From: Halobacillus amylolyticus
Lineage (GTDB): Bacteria; Bacillota; Bacilli; Bacillales; Halobacillaceae
Direction of reading: 5' to 3'
Length of the DNA: 64,000 nucleotides
Assembly (NCBI RefSeq): GCF_022921115.1
Contig: NZ_CP095075.1
Coordinates: 496,001-560,000, forward strand
The notes under the pieces were generated by a model. That model had not been told where the DNA came from. It saw nothing but the letters and a program-made list of their open reading frames with translations, and made no database searches. Numbering within the stretch: position 1 is the stretch's first letter; each line of letters opens with the position of its first letter. This document shows positions 1 to 7,910 of this stretch, in pieces. The translations under genes and the position numbers were made by a program.

Positions 1-32
1 CACTATGTGTTTGACACATAGTGGCTTTTTGT
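1..32 (+). terminator. Intrinsic terminator of the upstream gene
   Basis: A perfect 10-bp stem (1-10 with 14-23) with a 3-nt loop is followed by a T-rich tract. It must end a transcript entering from the left of the window. The stem may begin before base 1. Confidence 0.75.
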
Positions 33-34
33 TG

Positions 35-43
35 TGGTATGAT
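35..43 (+). promoter_or_regulatory. Possible extended -10 promoter for ypbG-like gene
   Basis: TGG followed by TATGAT (38-43) matches an extended -10 element (TGnTATAAT). No good -35 lies at the usual distance; a TTGACA in the terminator hairpin is 21 bp away. Weak call from sequence only. Confidence 0.3.
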
Positions 44-69
44 AAAGTTTACTTCAGAAAGAGGTGTGG

Positions 70-816
70 ATGAACGTGCGCATGATTGCAAGTGCTATTG
101 TAGTTGTTGTATGGTTGTTGGTAAAAATGTTCCGTACAGCTGTTTCTGATAAGATCAGTACACATTCCCTTACAGTTCCCATAGAAAAATCCCATACGAT
201 CTTTTTTATTTCGGACATTCATAACCGCTTGATCAATCAACAAACAATTGCTAACATCAGTGACGAGGTCGATACTGTTATAATAGGCGGGGATTTGGCA
301 GACCGTCGTGTTTCTTCAAGTAGGCTTTCAGCTAATATTAAGCTGTTACATAGTTGGAATGTGCCGATTTATTTTGTTGCTGGGAACAATGATCACGAAT
401 TTAAACCACAGCCTATATTATCGCTTCTCAAACATGAAGGGATTAAAGTTCTTTCAAATCAATGGATAAATCTTAATGGTAAAGGACTCACTCTTAGCGG
501 GATCGACCCTTATTTTAATGAGCCATCTATCCCTGCATGTATTCCTGAAAACAGTGTAAACATATTAGTTATTCACGAGCCATCCCTCTTAAAGGAGTTC
601 TCAGTGGACACATACAATCCATATGATTTAATCTTAACCGGGCATACCCATGGTGGCCAAATCAGGATTTTTGGCCAGGGGCCTTATTCTCGCGGTTTTT
701 GGGGGAAGTACCATAAGGCTGCTTTCTTAAATAGCGAAGGATATGGAACGTCTTTAATTCCCATGAGATTAGGGACGACACCAGAGGTTCATTTGATTAA
801 GCTCTTGCCCTGCTAA
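70..816 (+). CDS. ypbG: Membrane-anchored calcineurin-like metallophosphoesterase (YpbG type)
   Basis: The 248-residue protein starts with one hydrophobic segment (about residues 6-20) and then carries the metallophosphoesterase metal-binding motifs in order: DIH (49-51), GGD (about 73), GNNDHE (about 105), a histidine in VIHEPS, and GHTHGGQ near residue 192. These bind two metals and hydrolyse phosphoesters; the substrate is not known. ATG at 70 is preferred over the upstream in-frame GTG at 64 because the SD-like AAGAGG ends six bases before it. It matches B. subtilis YpbG in kind and in being next to the ypbH gene. Activity on a particular nucleotide or lipid cannot be read from the sequence. 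Confidence 0.88.
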   Translation: MNVRMIASAIVVVVWLLVKMFRTAVSDKISTHSLTVPIEKSHTIFFISDIHNRLINQQTIANISDEVDTVIIGGDLADRRVSSSRLSANIKLLHSWNVPIYFVAGNNDHEFKPQPILSLLKHEGIKVLSNQWINLNGKGLTLSGIDPYFNEPSIPACIPENSVNILVIHEPSLLKEFSVDTYNPYDLILTGHTHGGQIRIFGQGPYSRGFWGKYHKAAFLNSEGYGTSLIPMRLGTTPEVHLIKLLPC

Positions 817-838
817 TCTTTGAATAGGTGATTATCTA

Positions 839-867
839 TTGCCCTAGAGCTAAATCATGGATATAAT
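839..867 (+). promoter_or_regulatory. SigA-type promoter for the ypbH gene
   Basis: TTGCCC (839-844), a 17-bp spacer and a perfect TATAAT (862-867) lie 80 bp before the MecA-type adaptor gene. Confidence 0.6.
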
Positions 868-946
868 GCTAAAAAAAGTGCCATAATTAAAGCAGGTATC
901 ATAAGATATAGATAAAAGGTATCCATAAACAAGGGGGGGCGATCAC

Positions 947-1531
947 ATGCGAGTAGAAAGAATGTCCAATGAAAAGTTCAAAATATTTTTGACCTTTGAT
1001 GATTTAATGGACAGAGGTTTAACCCGTGATGAATTATGGGAAGACCTTCCAAGAGTACATCGCGTGTTTAGCGATATGATGTACGATGCTGGCATCGAGC
1101 TGGGTGTTGAGCTTAACGGAGTTCTCCTCGTCCAAGTATATTTACTTCAAGCTCAAGGGATGTTAGTGGTCGTTACAAGAGCAGAAAATGAAGATATTGA
1201 GGAAGATGAAGATTATATCGAAATGAAAGTAACATTAGATGAAAGTAACGAAATGATATTTTCCTTTGATGATTTCGAGGATATCATACAAGCAGGATTG
1301 CATTTGTATCGTCTGGGTGTATTTGGTGGGGATGTTTACTCTTATAACACCAATTACTATATGGTGTTGGATGATGAAGTGATCGTTCATCTTGACACGG
1401 AACAAGTGATTGCATTATTGTCTGAATTTGCGTCCGCTTCAGCTGTAACTTCTCACAGGCTAATTGAGTATGGCAAGGTGATTATGAAAAATGATGCCAT
1501 GCAAAATATATATACCTATTTTTCTAATTGA
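947..1531 (+). CDS. ypbH: MecA-family adaptor protein (YpbH/MecB)
   Basis: A 194-residue protein, the same length as B. subtilis YpbH. It has the MecA-family pattern: an N-terminal domain that binds substrate (ERMSNEKFKIFLTFDDLMDRGLT), an acidic linker around residue 85-95, and a C-terminal domain that in the family docks on ClpC. MecA-type adaptors present proteins such as ComK to the ClpCP protease; YpbH is the paralogue with a role reported in competence and sporulation. The start ATG follows a very strong SD (AAGGGGGGGCG). It is a single-gene unit with its own promoter upstream and a hairpin terminator after it. Whether this strain has a separate mecA cannot be seen here. Confidence 0.88.
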   Translation: MRVERMSNEKFKIFLTFDDLMDRGLTRDELWEDLPRVHRVFSDMMYDAGIELGVELNGVLLVQVYLLQAQGMLVVVTRAENEDIEEDEDYIEMKVTLDESNEMIFSFDDFEDIIQAGLHLYRLGVFGGDVYSYNTNYYMVLDDEVIVHLDTEQVIALLSEFASASAVTSHRLIEYGKVIMKNDAMQNIYTYFSN

Positions 1532-1544
1532 TCTGGTTTAATAC

Positions 1545-1580
1545 GAACGAATGCTATTCATGGCTTCGTTCTTTTTATTT
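1545..1580 (+). terminator. Terminator of ypbH
   Basis: GAACGAA (1545-1551) pairs with TTCGTTC (1565-1571), followed by CTTTTTATTT. Confidence 0.65.
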
Positions 1581-1672
1581 GATTTTAAATAGAAGCAGAC
1601 AAGTGAACATGTTAAGATATTAAAGGAATAGTTGATGATTATAGTCATTTTTCAGAAATGGAGTGTACATGA

Positions 1673-2611
1673 ATGAAGATTGCGGTTCTATATGGTGGTA
1701 CATCAGGAGAACGTGAGGTGTCACTTTCTACGGGGAAAGGGATTATTCAAGCATTAAAAAATAAAGGTCATGATGTCGTTGATATAGACTTCACACCAGA
1801 AAAGCTTGATGAGATTTTATCATTAAAGGTGGATCTTGTTTTCCTTGGATTACACGGAAAACATGGGGAAGATGGCAAAGTACAAGGATTACTGGATATG
1901 CTTGAGATTCCTTATGTGGGTTCTGGAGTCCTAGCTTCGGCATTGGCTATGGATAAAGCGAAATCAAAACAAATATTTGCAAACAATGGTATTTTAACAG
2001 CTAAGAGTAAAACCTATCATAGAACTCATCATAACGATCACGAGGAAATCGCCTCAGATATACGTTCTTCTTTTACACTTCCTTTTGTCATTAAACCGAA
2101 CCAAGAAGGGTCAACACTTGGTTTGACAATTGTAAAAGAGGATAAACAAATAGTGCCAGCAATCCAAATGGCTTTAAATTCTGATTCAGTCATTTTAGTT
2201 GAAGACTATGTTGGTGGAAGAGAGGTAACTGTTCCTGTTGTAGGAAGTCAGGGAGATGAAAGGGCGCTTCCTGTCATTGAAATCATTCCTAAAAATGATT
2301 ACTATGATTTTGACTCCAAATATCAACCGGGTGGAAGTGAGCATATTGTACCAGCTGAAATTGGGAAGGCCTTAACAGAAAAACTGAGTGCTGAAGCTGT
2401 GCAAGCACATCGATTGTTAGGCTGTGATGTGTACTCCCGCGTTGATTTCATTATAAACGACAAGCAAGAGACGATCATTCTTGAAGTAAACACTCTCCCA
2501 GGCATGACACCTACGAGTCTATTTCCTGATTCAGCCCAGGTGATTGGCTGGAGTTATGATGATCTAATTGAACAGTTCGTTATGCTTTCTTTTGAAAATA
2601 AAAGAAAATGA
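1673..2611 (+). CDS. ddl: D-alanine--D-alanine ligase
   Basis: ATP-grasp enzyme of 312 residues (short, DdlB-like form) that joins two D-Ala molecules for the peptidoglycan precursor. Visible signatures: GGTSGEREVS at residues 8-17, LHGKHGEDG near 60, the ATP-binding KPNQEGST near 142, the substrate loop with YYDFDSKY near 208, and EVNTLPGMTPTS near 271 with Mg-binding Glu and Asn. The loop Tyr favours D-Ala over D-lactate in this family, so ordinary vancomycin-sensitive precursors are expected (inference). SD ATGGAG precedes the ATG by about nine bases. It stands alone between ypbH and gudB, a position not occupied by ddl in B. subtilis. Confidence 0.93.
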   Translation: MKIAVLYGGTSGEREVSLSTGKGIIQALKNKGHDVVDIDFTPEKLDEILSLKVDLVFLGLHGKHGEDGKVQGLLDMLEIPYVGSGVLASALAMDKAKSKQIFANNGILTAKSKTYHRTHHNDHEEIASDIRSSFTLPFVIKPNQEGSTLGLTIVKEDKQIVPAIQMALNSDSVILVEDYVGGREVTVPVVGSQGDERALPVIEIIPKNDYYDFDSKYQPGGSEHIVPAEIGKALTEKLSAEAVQAHRLLGCDVYSRVDFIINDKQETIILEVNTLPGMTPTSLFPDSAQVIGWSYDDLIEQFVMLSFENKRK

Positions 2612-2665
2612 ATGAAATCGCTTACAAATAGCGGAGAATTCCGCATGATATGACCTTATTTTGCT

Positions 2666-2696
2666 TTGCATAATAGTATCTAACGTGTATACTATT
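2666..2696 (+). promoter_or_regulatory. gudB promoter with overlapping dyad
   Basis: TTGCAT (2666-2671), 16-bp spacer and TATACT (2688-2693) form a likely SigA promoter. An 8-bp perfect dyad, AATAGTAT at 2672-2679 and ATACTATT at 2689-2696, spans the spacer and -10, as an operator would. Confidence 0.5.
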
Positions 2697-2744
2697 GACT
2701 GAAAGACGACCCGAAGTGAATGGTTTGATATAGGAGGTAAATGC

Positions 2745-4016
2745 ATGGTAGCCGATAATGGTGCAAATGAAACGAACGAACAATTTGATGTATTAAAGTC
2801 TACACAGACGGTAATCAAAAAAGCACTTGATAAACTAGGGTATCCAAATGAAGTTTATGATCTTTTAAAAGAACCTGTTCGCATGATGACGGTAAGAATC
2901 CCCGTGCGAATGGATGATGACTCAATAGAAATTTTCACAGGCTACAGAGCGCAGCACAATGATGCTGTAGGACCGACCAAAGGCGGCGTTCGTTTTCATC
3001 CAAATGTTTCTGAAAAGGAAGTTAAAGCGCTGTCGATTTGGATGAGCTTAAAGGCAGGAATCGTCGATTTGCCATATGGAGGCGGAAAAGGTGGAATTGT
3101 CTGTGATCCGCGCGAGATGTCCTTTAGGGAGCTTGAGGGAATCAGCCGAGGCTATGTTCGAGCAATCAGCCAAATAGTTGGCCCTACAAAAGATATTCCA
3201 GCACCGGACGTATTTACGAATTCTCAAATCATGGCTTGGATGATGGATGAATACAGCCGGATTGACGAATTTAATAACCCTGGTTTTATTACAGGGAAGC
3301 CGATTGTATTAGGTGGTTCACACGGTAGGGAAACAGCTACTGCAAAAGGGGTTACCATCTGTATTGACGAAGCGGCTAAGCAGAAAGGGATTGACATTGA
3401 AGGGGCGCGTGTAGTTGTGCAAGGATTCGGTAATGCCGGCAGTTTTCTTGCTAAATTTATGCACGATAAAGGCGCTAAGGTAATCGGTATTTCTGATGCG
3501 TATGGTGGCCTGCATGATCCCGACGGGCTAGATATTGAATACTTACTTGATCGTCGTGATAGTTTTGGCACGGTGACCAACCTGTTTAAAAACACGATTA
3601 CAAATGAAGAATTACTTGAACTTGATTGTGATATATTAGTTCCTGCAGCCATTGAGAATCAAATTACGGAGAAAAACGCAAACAGTATTAAAGCATCGAT
3701 CATAGTAGAAGCGGCAAATGGGCCAACAACGCTAGAAGCGACACGTATTCTCTCAGACAGGGGGATTCTGCTTGTTCCCGATGTACTAGCTTCAGCAGGC
3801 GGTGTGACTGTTTCGTACTTTGAATGGGTTCAAAATAATCAAGGGTATTATTGGACGGAAGACGAAGTGGAAGAGAAGCTTCATAAAGTTATTGTTAAGG
3901 GCTTTGCAAACGTCTATCGAACAGCTGAGAATCGGAAAGTTGACATGAGACTTGCCGCCTATATGGTTGGTGTTCGCAAAATGGCTGAAGCTTCAAGGTT
4001 TCGCGGATGGATATAA
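2745..4016 (+). CDS. gudB: NAD-specific glutamate dehydrogenase
   Basis: A 423-residue hexameric-type glutamate dehydrogenase, matching the length of RocG/GudB. The catalytic region reads GGVRFHP (80-86), then KAGIVDLPYGGGKGGI with the catalytic lysine at 115; the NAD-binding Rossmann motif GFGNAG lies near 228. It catalyses oxidative deamination of glutamate to 2-oxoglutarate in the cytosol and links carbon and nitrogen metabolism; in B. subtilis active GudB also restrains glutamate synthase expression through GltC. No in-frame duplication like the inactive laboratory gudB allele is visible near the active site, so the enzyme should be active. ATG 2745 follows TAGGAGG with seven bases of spacing; a nearby out-of-frame ATG at 2741 is ignored. 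Confidence 0.95.
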   Translation: MVADNGANETNEQFDVLKSTQTVIKKALDKLGYPNEVYDLLKEPVRMMTVRIPVRMDDDSIEIFTGYRAQHNDAVGPTKGGVRFHPNVSEKEVKALSIWMSLKAGIVDLPYGGGKGGIVCDPREMSFRELEGISRGYVRAISQIVGPTKDIPAPDVFTNSQIMAWMMDEYSRIDEFNNPGFITGKPIVLGGSHGRETATAKGVTICIDEAAKQKGIDIEGARVVVQGFGNAGSFLAKFMHDKGAKVIGISDAYGGLHDPDGLDIEYLLDRRDSFGTVTNLFKNTITNEELLELDCDILVPAAIENQITEKNANSIKASIIVEAANGPTTLEATRILSDRGILLVPDVLASAGGVTVSYFEWVQNNQGYYWTEDEVEEKLHKVIVKGFANVYRTAENRKVDMRLAAYMVGVRKMAEASRFRGWI

Positions 4017-4032
4017 GTTGATTCCACTTATT

Positions 4033-4071
4033 AAATCTCCTATCATTCATATGGTAGGAGATTTTCGTTTG
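4033..4071 (+). terminator. Terminator of gudB
   Basis: A 14-bp stem with one G-T pair (4033-4046 with 4051-4064) and a 4-base loop, followed by a T-rich tail. Confidence 0.8.
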
Positions 4072-4097
4072 TAAGTGAGCAAAGAGGAGTGACAAGA

Positions 4098-5072
4098 GTG
4101 CAACAAGAAAAGGTGATTATCATTGGAGCGGGCCCTTGTGGGATGAGTGCTGCCATTGAGCTTAAAAAGCACGGCATTGATTCATTACTAATTGAAAAGG
4201 GAAGCGTAGTAAATTCAATCTATCATTACCCTACACATCAAACTTTTTTCAGTTCGAGCGAGAAGCTTGAAATCGGCCAGATTCCTTTTATTACGGAGCG
4301 GCAAAAACCGGTACGAAATGAGGCGCTTGCCTATTATCGGGCGGTAGCTGGACGAGAGCAATTAAGAATTCAAGCTTTTGAAAAAGTAGATGCTGTTGAA
4401 AAGCAGGAAAAAGGATATGTGTTAACCACAACGAAGAATACAGGGGAAGAATGCGAATATTTCACAGAATATGTGATTGCAGCCACAGGATATTACGATC
4501 AGCCGAACTACATGAATGTAAAGGGTGAAGAGCTGGACAAGGTTATGCATTACTTTAAAGAAGCACATCCTTATTATGATAAAGAGATTGCGATTATTGG
4601 CGGTAAGAACTCCGCAGCAGATGCTGCTCTTGAATTAGTGAAAGCAGGAGCAAAGGTGACGGTCCTTTATCGAGGAGAAGATTATTCGAAGAGTATTAAA
4701 CCATGGATCCTTCCACAGTTTGAAGCACTAGTTAGAAAAGGAATTGTTCACATGGATTTCTGTGCGAGTGTAAGGGAAATAACACGCCACGAAGTAGTGT
4801 ATGAGTGTAAAGGAGAAGAAATACGAATCAAAAATGACTTCGTTTTTGCAATGACTGGCTATCGCCCCGATCACCACTTCTTAACGGAGATGGGTGTAAC
4901 AATGGATGAAGAGACTGGGCGTCCATCATTTAATGAACAAACGATGGAGACGAATGTGCCTGGTATTTATATTGCCGGCGTAATCGCAGCAGGGTACAAT
5001 AATAATGAAATTTTCATCGAAAATGGTCGTTTTCATGGTGAGCAAATTGCAAAAGATATTTCTCAAAAGTAA
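4098..5072 (+). CDS. ypdA: Bacillithiol disulfide reductase YpdA (Bdr)
   Basis: FAD/NADPH-dependent flavoprotein of 324 residues, exactly the usual YpdA length. The N-terminal dinucleotide motif GAGPCGMSAAIE binds FAD; a second site, GGKNSAADAA near residue 170, binds NADPH. YpdA reduces bacillithiol disulfide back to bacillithiol, which suits the presence of bshA further on. The chosen start is GTG 4098, eight bases after AAAGAGGAG; the in-frame GTG at 4089 lies inside that SD and is rejected. The gene runs convergent with the asparaginase gene, separated by a symmetrical terminator. Confidence 0.92.
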   Translation: MQQEKVIIIGAGPCGMSAAIELKKHGIDSLLIEKGSVVNSIYHYPTHQTFFSSSEKLEIGQIPFITERQKPVRNEALAYYRAVAGREQLRIQAFEKVDAVEKQEKGYVLTTTKNTGEECEYFTEYVIAATGYYDQPNYMNVKGEELDKVMHYFKEAHPYYDKEIAIIGGKNSAADAALELVKAGAKVTVLYRGEDYSKSIKPWILPQFEALVRKGIVHMDFCASVREITRHEVVYECKGEEIRIKNDFVFAMTGYRPDHHFLTEMGVTMDEETGRPSFNEQTMETNVPGIYIAGVIAAGYNNNEIFIENGRFHGEQIAKDISQK

Positions 5073-5110
5073 AAACAGGCTCATGGAGTTGTTCCATGAG
5101 CCTGTTTTAT
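5073..5110. terminator. Bidirectional terminator between ypdA and ansA
   Basis: A perfect 15-bp stem (5073-5087 with 5093-5107) with A-rich left and T-rich right flanks can terminate both converging transcripts. Confidence 0.85.
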
Positions 5111-5171
5111 TGATTAGCACGAGCGTAGGTGGCCTCAGGTAACCAACTGGTGGATCCATCAAGTTTTCCTG

Positions 5172-6142
5172 TTAGTAACTGAACATCGGTGAGAGCTCAA
5201 TTGGATTACTAGTCATTTCAAGGGCGATCATCAACTTGATACGTGCTTTAGGTCCAGTAAGGCCATTAGCAAAAATGACACCCAGTTCTCTAAGCTGACG
5301 ACCTCCGCCTTCGTAACTATATGTGTCCTGTACAATGCCTTGATAACACCTTGAGACTAATACAATAGGAATACCCGCTTGAATGGTTGTTTTAATCGAT
5401 TGGACGGTCTCTGGGGCAGGTTCCCTTGTCCGAGTGCCTCAATCACTATGCCATCCACCCCGCTATTTCGTACAGCATCAATAAGCATTCCATCCATACC
5501 GGCGTAGGCCTTAATCAAGGAGACGTTCTTACTAATCTGTTGAATGGGGTAGGAATCATGACTTGTTGTTTTATGATGGAAAAAGACATCCCTTTTTGTC
5601 GTAATCCCTATAGGACCATATTGTGGGCTTTGAAAGGTCGCTACATTACTCGTTGATGTTTTAGTAACGTTACGTGCTGTATGGATTTCGTCATTCATAA
5701 CGACCAGCACACCTTTGTCCTGTGCCTCATCACAACTGGCTACACGAATGGCGCTCAATAAATTATATAATCCGTCTGAACCTATTTCATTACTTGACCG
5801 CATGGCCCCTGTTACAATGACCGGTTTTCTTGTTTGTAGAAACAGGTCAAGGAAGAATGCTGTTTCTTCCAAAGTATCTGTCCCATGTGTAATGACTATC
5901 CCGTCGAATAGAGCCTTTGCAAGTTTTTCATGGATGAACCGTCCTAGCTTCAGCATGTGGTCGGGGCGGATGTGTGGTGAGGGAAGGTGAAATAGAAATT
6001 CATCTTCAATTACAGTCGTTCCTGACAAAAAGGAAGAGATTTCTTCCAACGGATGATCTTCGTCCGTATTTACCTCTCCTGTTTGTTTGTTTTCCTTCAT
6101 AGAAATAGTTCCACCTGTATGTATGATCAAAATACGTTTCAT
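5172..6142 (-). pseudogene. ansA: L-asparaginase type I, frameshifted
   Basis: Reading from ATG 6142 the protein has the asparaginase signatures: HTGGTIS at the N terminus (catalytic Thr), then ITHGTDTLEETAFFL with the second catalytic TD pair, and GAMRSSNEIGSDG. After the conserved GQGNLP the frame breaks: the protein ends 18 residues later at 5357. One base after it in the next frame, the missing C-terminal 80 codons continue intact to a TAA at 5172-5174 (ETVQSIK..., VLVSRC, FANGLTGPKARIKL). The break is at a run of four G on the plus strand (5413-5416), where one base is missing. With that base the protein would be about 326 residues, the normal length. Either a recent inactivating mutation or a base-calling error. 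The SD AGGTGA supports ATG 6142 over GTG 6151. Confidence 0.85.
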
Positions 6143-6235
6143 GCCAGTCACCTGCCTATCGTTACATATTCCTTTTCTTTCTTCTTCATGATACGATGAA
6201 TTGAGGTGGAAAGAAAGAGAGAGGGCTGATTAAAT

Positions 6236-6901
6236 ATGGCCATTTTAACAGTGGCGATAGCTCCTGCTATTGCAATTATGACATTCATTTATCTTAGTAA
6301 AAGAATAGAACTTGAGCCCTTACCTTTAATTTTCCGGATGTTTATTTTAGGAGCTCTTCTAGTTTTTCCGCTGATGTTTATTCAATACGCTTTTGAAAGT
6401 GAAGGCTTCTTTCAAACTCCATTATTAAAATCAGTATTTTTAGCTGGATTATTAGAAGAGTTTTTTAAGTGGTTCGTATTTATGTTCATGATTTTTCGAC
6501 ATACATCTTTTGATCATCACTATGATGGAATTATATACGGTGTGGCGATTAGCCTAGGGTTTGCTACCTTAGAGAATATTATCTACTTATTTGCAAACGG
6601 CATCGAATTTGCTTTTTTTCGAGCGATCTTCCCCGTCTCTTCACATGGTCTTTTTGGCGTGTTGATGGGCTTTTACATGGGAAAGGCGAAGTTTTCTTCC
6701 GATCATAGGAAAACCCATATCTTTCTAGCCTTCATGATTCCATTCATGCTGCATAGTTTTTACGGGTATTTCGTCGTTACAAATGAATGGCTATACTATG
6801 TCATTCCATTTATGATCATTTTGTGGATGGTCGGTGTAAGAAAAATTAACGTAGCCAATCGACACCACGAACAACTGATGAAAAAGGTTAGGAATGAATA
6901 G
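6236..6901 (+). CDS. prsW: Intramembrane protease PrsW
   Basis: A 221-residue polytopic membrane protein with about six hydrophobic segments. The PrsW motifs are visible: EEFFKW (about 76-81), FATLENI (about 112-118) and a conserved His in SSHGLFG (about 138). In B. subtilis PrsW makes the site-1 cut in the anti-sigma factor RsiW, releasing SigW in response to envelope stress and antimicrobial peptides. It is transcribed away from ansA and precedes the spore germination genes sleB-ypeB, as in B. subtilis. The SD before ATG 6236 (GAGAGGG) is moderate with about nine bases of spacing. Confidence 0.92.
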   Translation: MAILTVAIAPAIAIMTFIYLSKRIELEPLPLIFRMFILGALLVFPLMFIQYAFESEGFFQTPLLKSVFLAGLLEEFFKWFVFMFMIFRHTSFDHHYDGIIYGVAISLGFATLENIIYLFANGIEFAFFRAIFPVSSHGLFGVLMGFYMGKAKFSSDHRKTHIFLAFMIPFMLHSFYGYFVVTNEWLYYVIPFMIILWMVGVRKINVANRHHEQLMKKVRNE

Positions 6902-6932
6902 GTCTCCTGCATATAAAAGGGAGGCTTTTTTA
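6902..6932 (+). terminator. Terminator of prsW
   Basis: Short stem GTCTCC/GGAGGC (6902-6907 with 6920-6925) followed by TTTTTTAT. Short stem, so moderate confidence. Confidence 0.5.
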
Positions 6933-7064
6933 TTTGCCAGTAGATAATGGAATCCTATGATTGAATTGACAACAAATACTATTCTAAGTTTGACATGTAT
7001 AATGTAGCAACTTTGATAAAAACTAACGCTACAAATATATGTAATGGTCAGGGGTGGAAGTAAG

Positions 7065-7898
7065 ATGATTTGGAAAAAAACGGCTATATTTTGCCTGGCG
7101 TTTGTATTATTCATTCAACCTTTTTCAGTGTTGAATGATCCTAAACCAGTTCAAGCTTTCTCGAACCAAGTCATTCAGCATGGGGCTGTTGGTGATGATG
7201 TAATTGAACTGCAATCCCGTCTCCAATATATAGGTTACTATAACGGAGAAATAGATGGGGTTTTTGGATGGGGAACCTACTGGGCTTTACGTAATTTTCA
7301 ATATGAATTTGGCATGAAAGTTGACGGATTGGCTGGTCCCAAAGTGAAAGAGAAGTTGGTTGAAGCTAGTGATTATGACAAAGGATATGTAAAAAAGCAA
7401 ATAAGACAAGGCAATGATTTTACTCATTATGGAGGTACGCCGACAGAGCAACAGACAGAGCAGCAACAACCTCAGCAACAACAGCAACAACAGCAATCTT
7501 CTCCTCCACAGGAACCTACTGCTGTTAATGTACCTGGCGGTTATTCACAAAATGATATCCAGCTCATGGCTAACGCCGTTAACGGAGAAGCACGCGGCGA
7601 ACCGTATATCGGCAAAGTGGCCGTGGCAGCCGTTATTTTAAATCGTGTCGAAAGTGCCTCATTCCCGAACTCGGTTTCTGGAGTTATATTTGAGCCTCGT
7701 GCCTTTACTGCCGTTAGTGATGGTCAAATATGGTTAACTCCGGATGAGTCAGCTAAACGTGCTGTAATTGATGCGATTAACGGGTGGGATCCTTCGGGTC
7801 AAGCTTTGTACTATTTTAATCCCAATACCGCTACATCGGATTGGATTTGGACACGTCCGCAAATTAAAAAAATTGGAAAACATATATTCTGTAAATAG
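7065..7898 (+). CDS. sleB: Spore cortex-lytic enzyme SleB
   Basis: A 277-residue exported hydrolase. Residues 1-31 form a signal peptide ending near VQAFS. A PG_binding_1 domain follows (about 38-95, QHGAVGDDVIELQSRLQ), then a glutamine-rich linker (about 132-150), then the SleB catalytic domain (about 162-277) with the NGEARGEPYIGK motif whose Glu is the catalytic residue in the family. It is a lytic transglycosylase that degrades muramic-lactam cortex during germination. The ATG at 7065 follows AGGGGTGG; an in-frame ATG at 7044 has no SD. It is stacked directly on ypeB (12 bases between stop and next ATG), its partner in spores. Confidence 0.95.
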   Translation: MIWKKTAIFCLAFVLFIQPFSVLNDPKPVQAFSNQVIQHGAVGDDVIELQSRLQYIGYYNGEIDGVFGWGTYWALRNFQYEFGMKVDGLAGPKVKEKLVEASDYDKGYVKKQIRQGNDFTHYGGTPTEQQTEQQQPQQQQQQQQSSPPQEPTAVNVPGGYSQNDIQLMANAVNGEARGEPYIGKVAVAAVILNRVESASFPNSVSGVIFEPRAFTAVSDGQIWLTPDESAKRAVIDAINGWDPSGQALYYFNPNTATSDWIWTRPQIKKIGKHIFCK

Positions 7899-7910
7899 GA
7901 GGTGGGCAAC

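Noticed and set aside
3224..3652. 142-residue minus-strand frame in gudB
   Set aside because: Shadow of a strongly conserved enzyme gene.
5426..5990. Plus-strand frames inside the asparaginase gene
   Set aside because: Antisense shadows; the minus frame has all asparaginase motifs.
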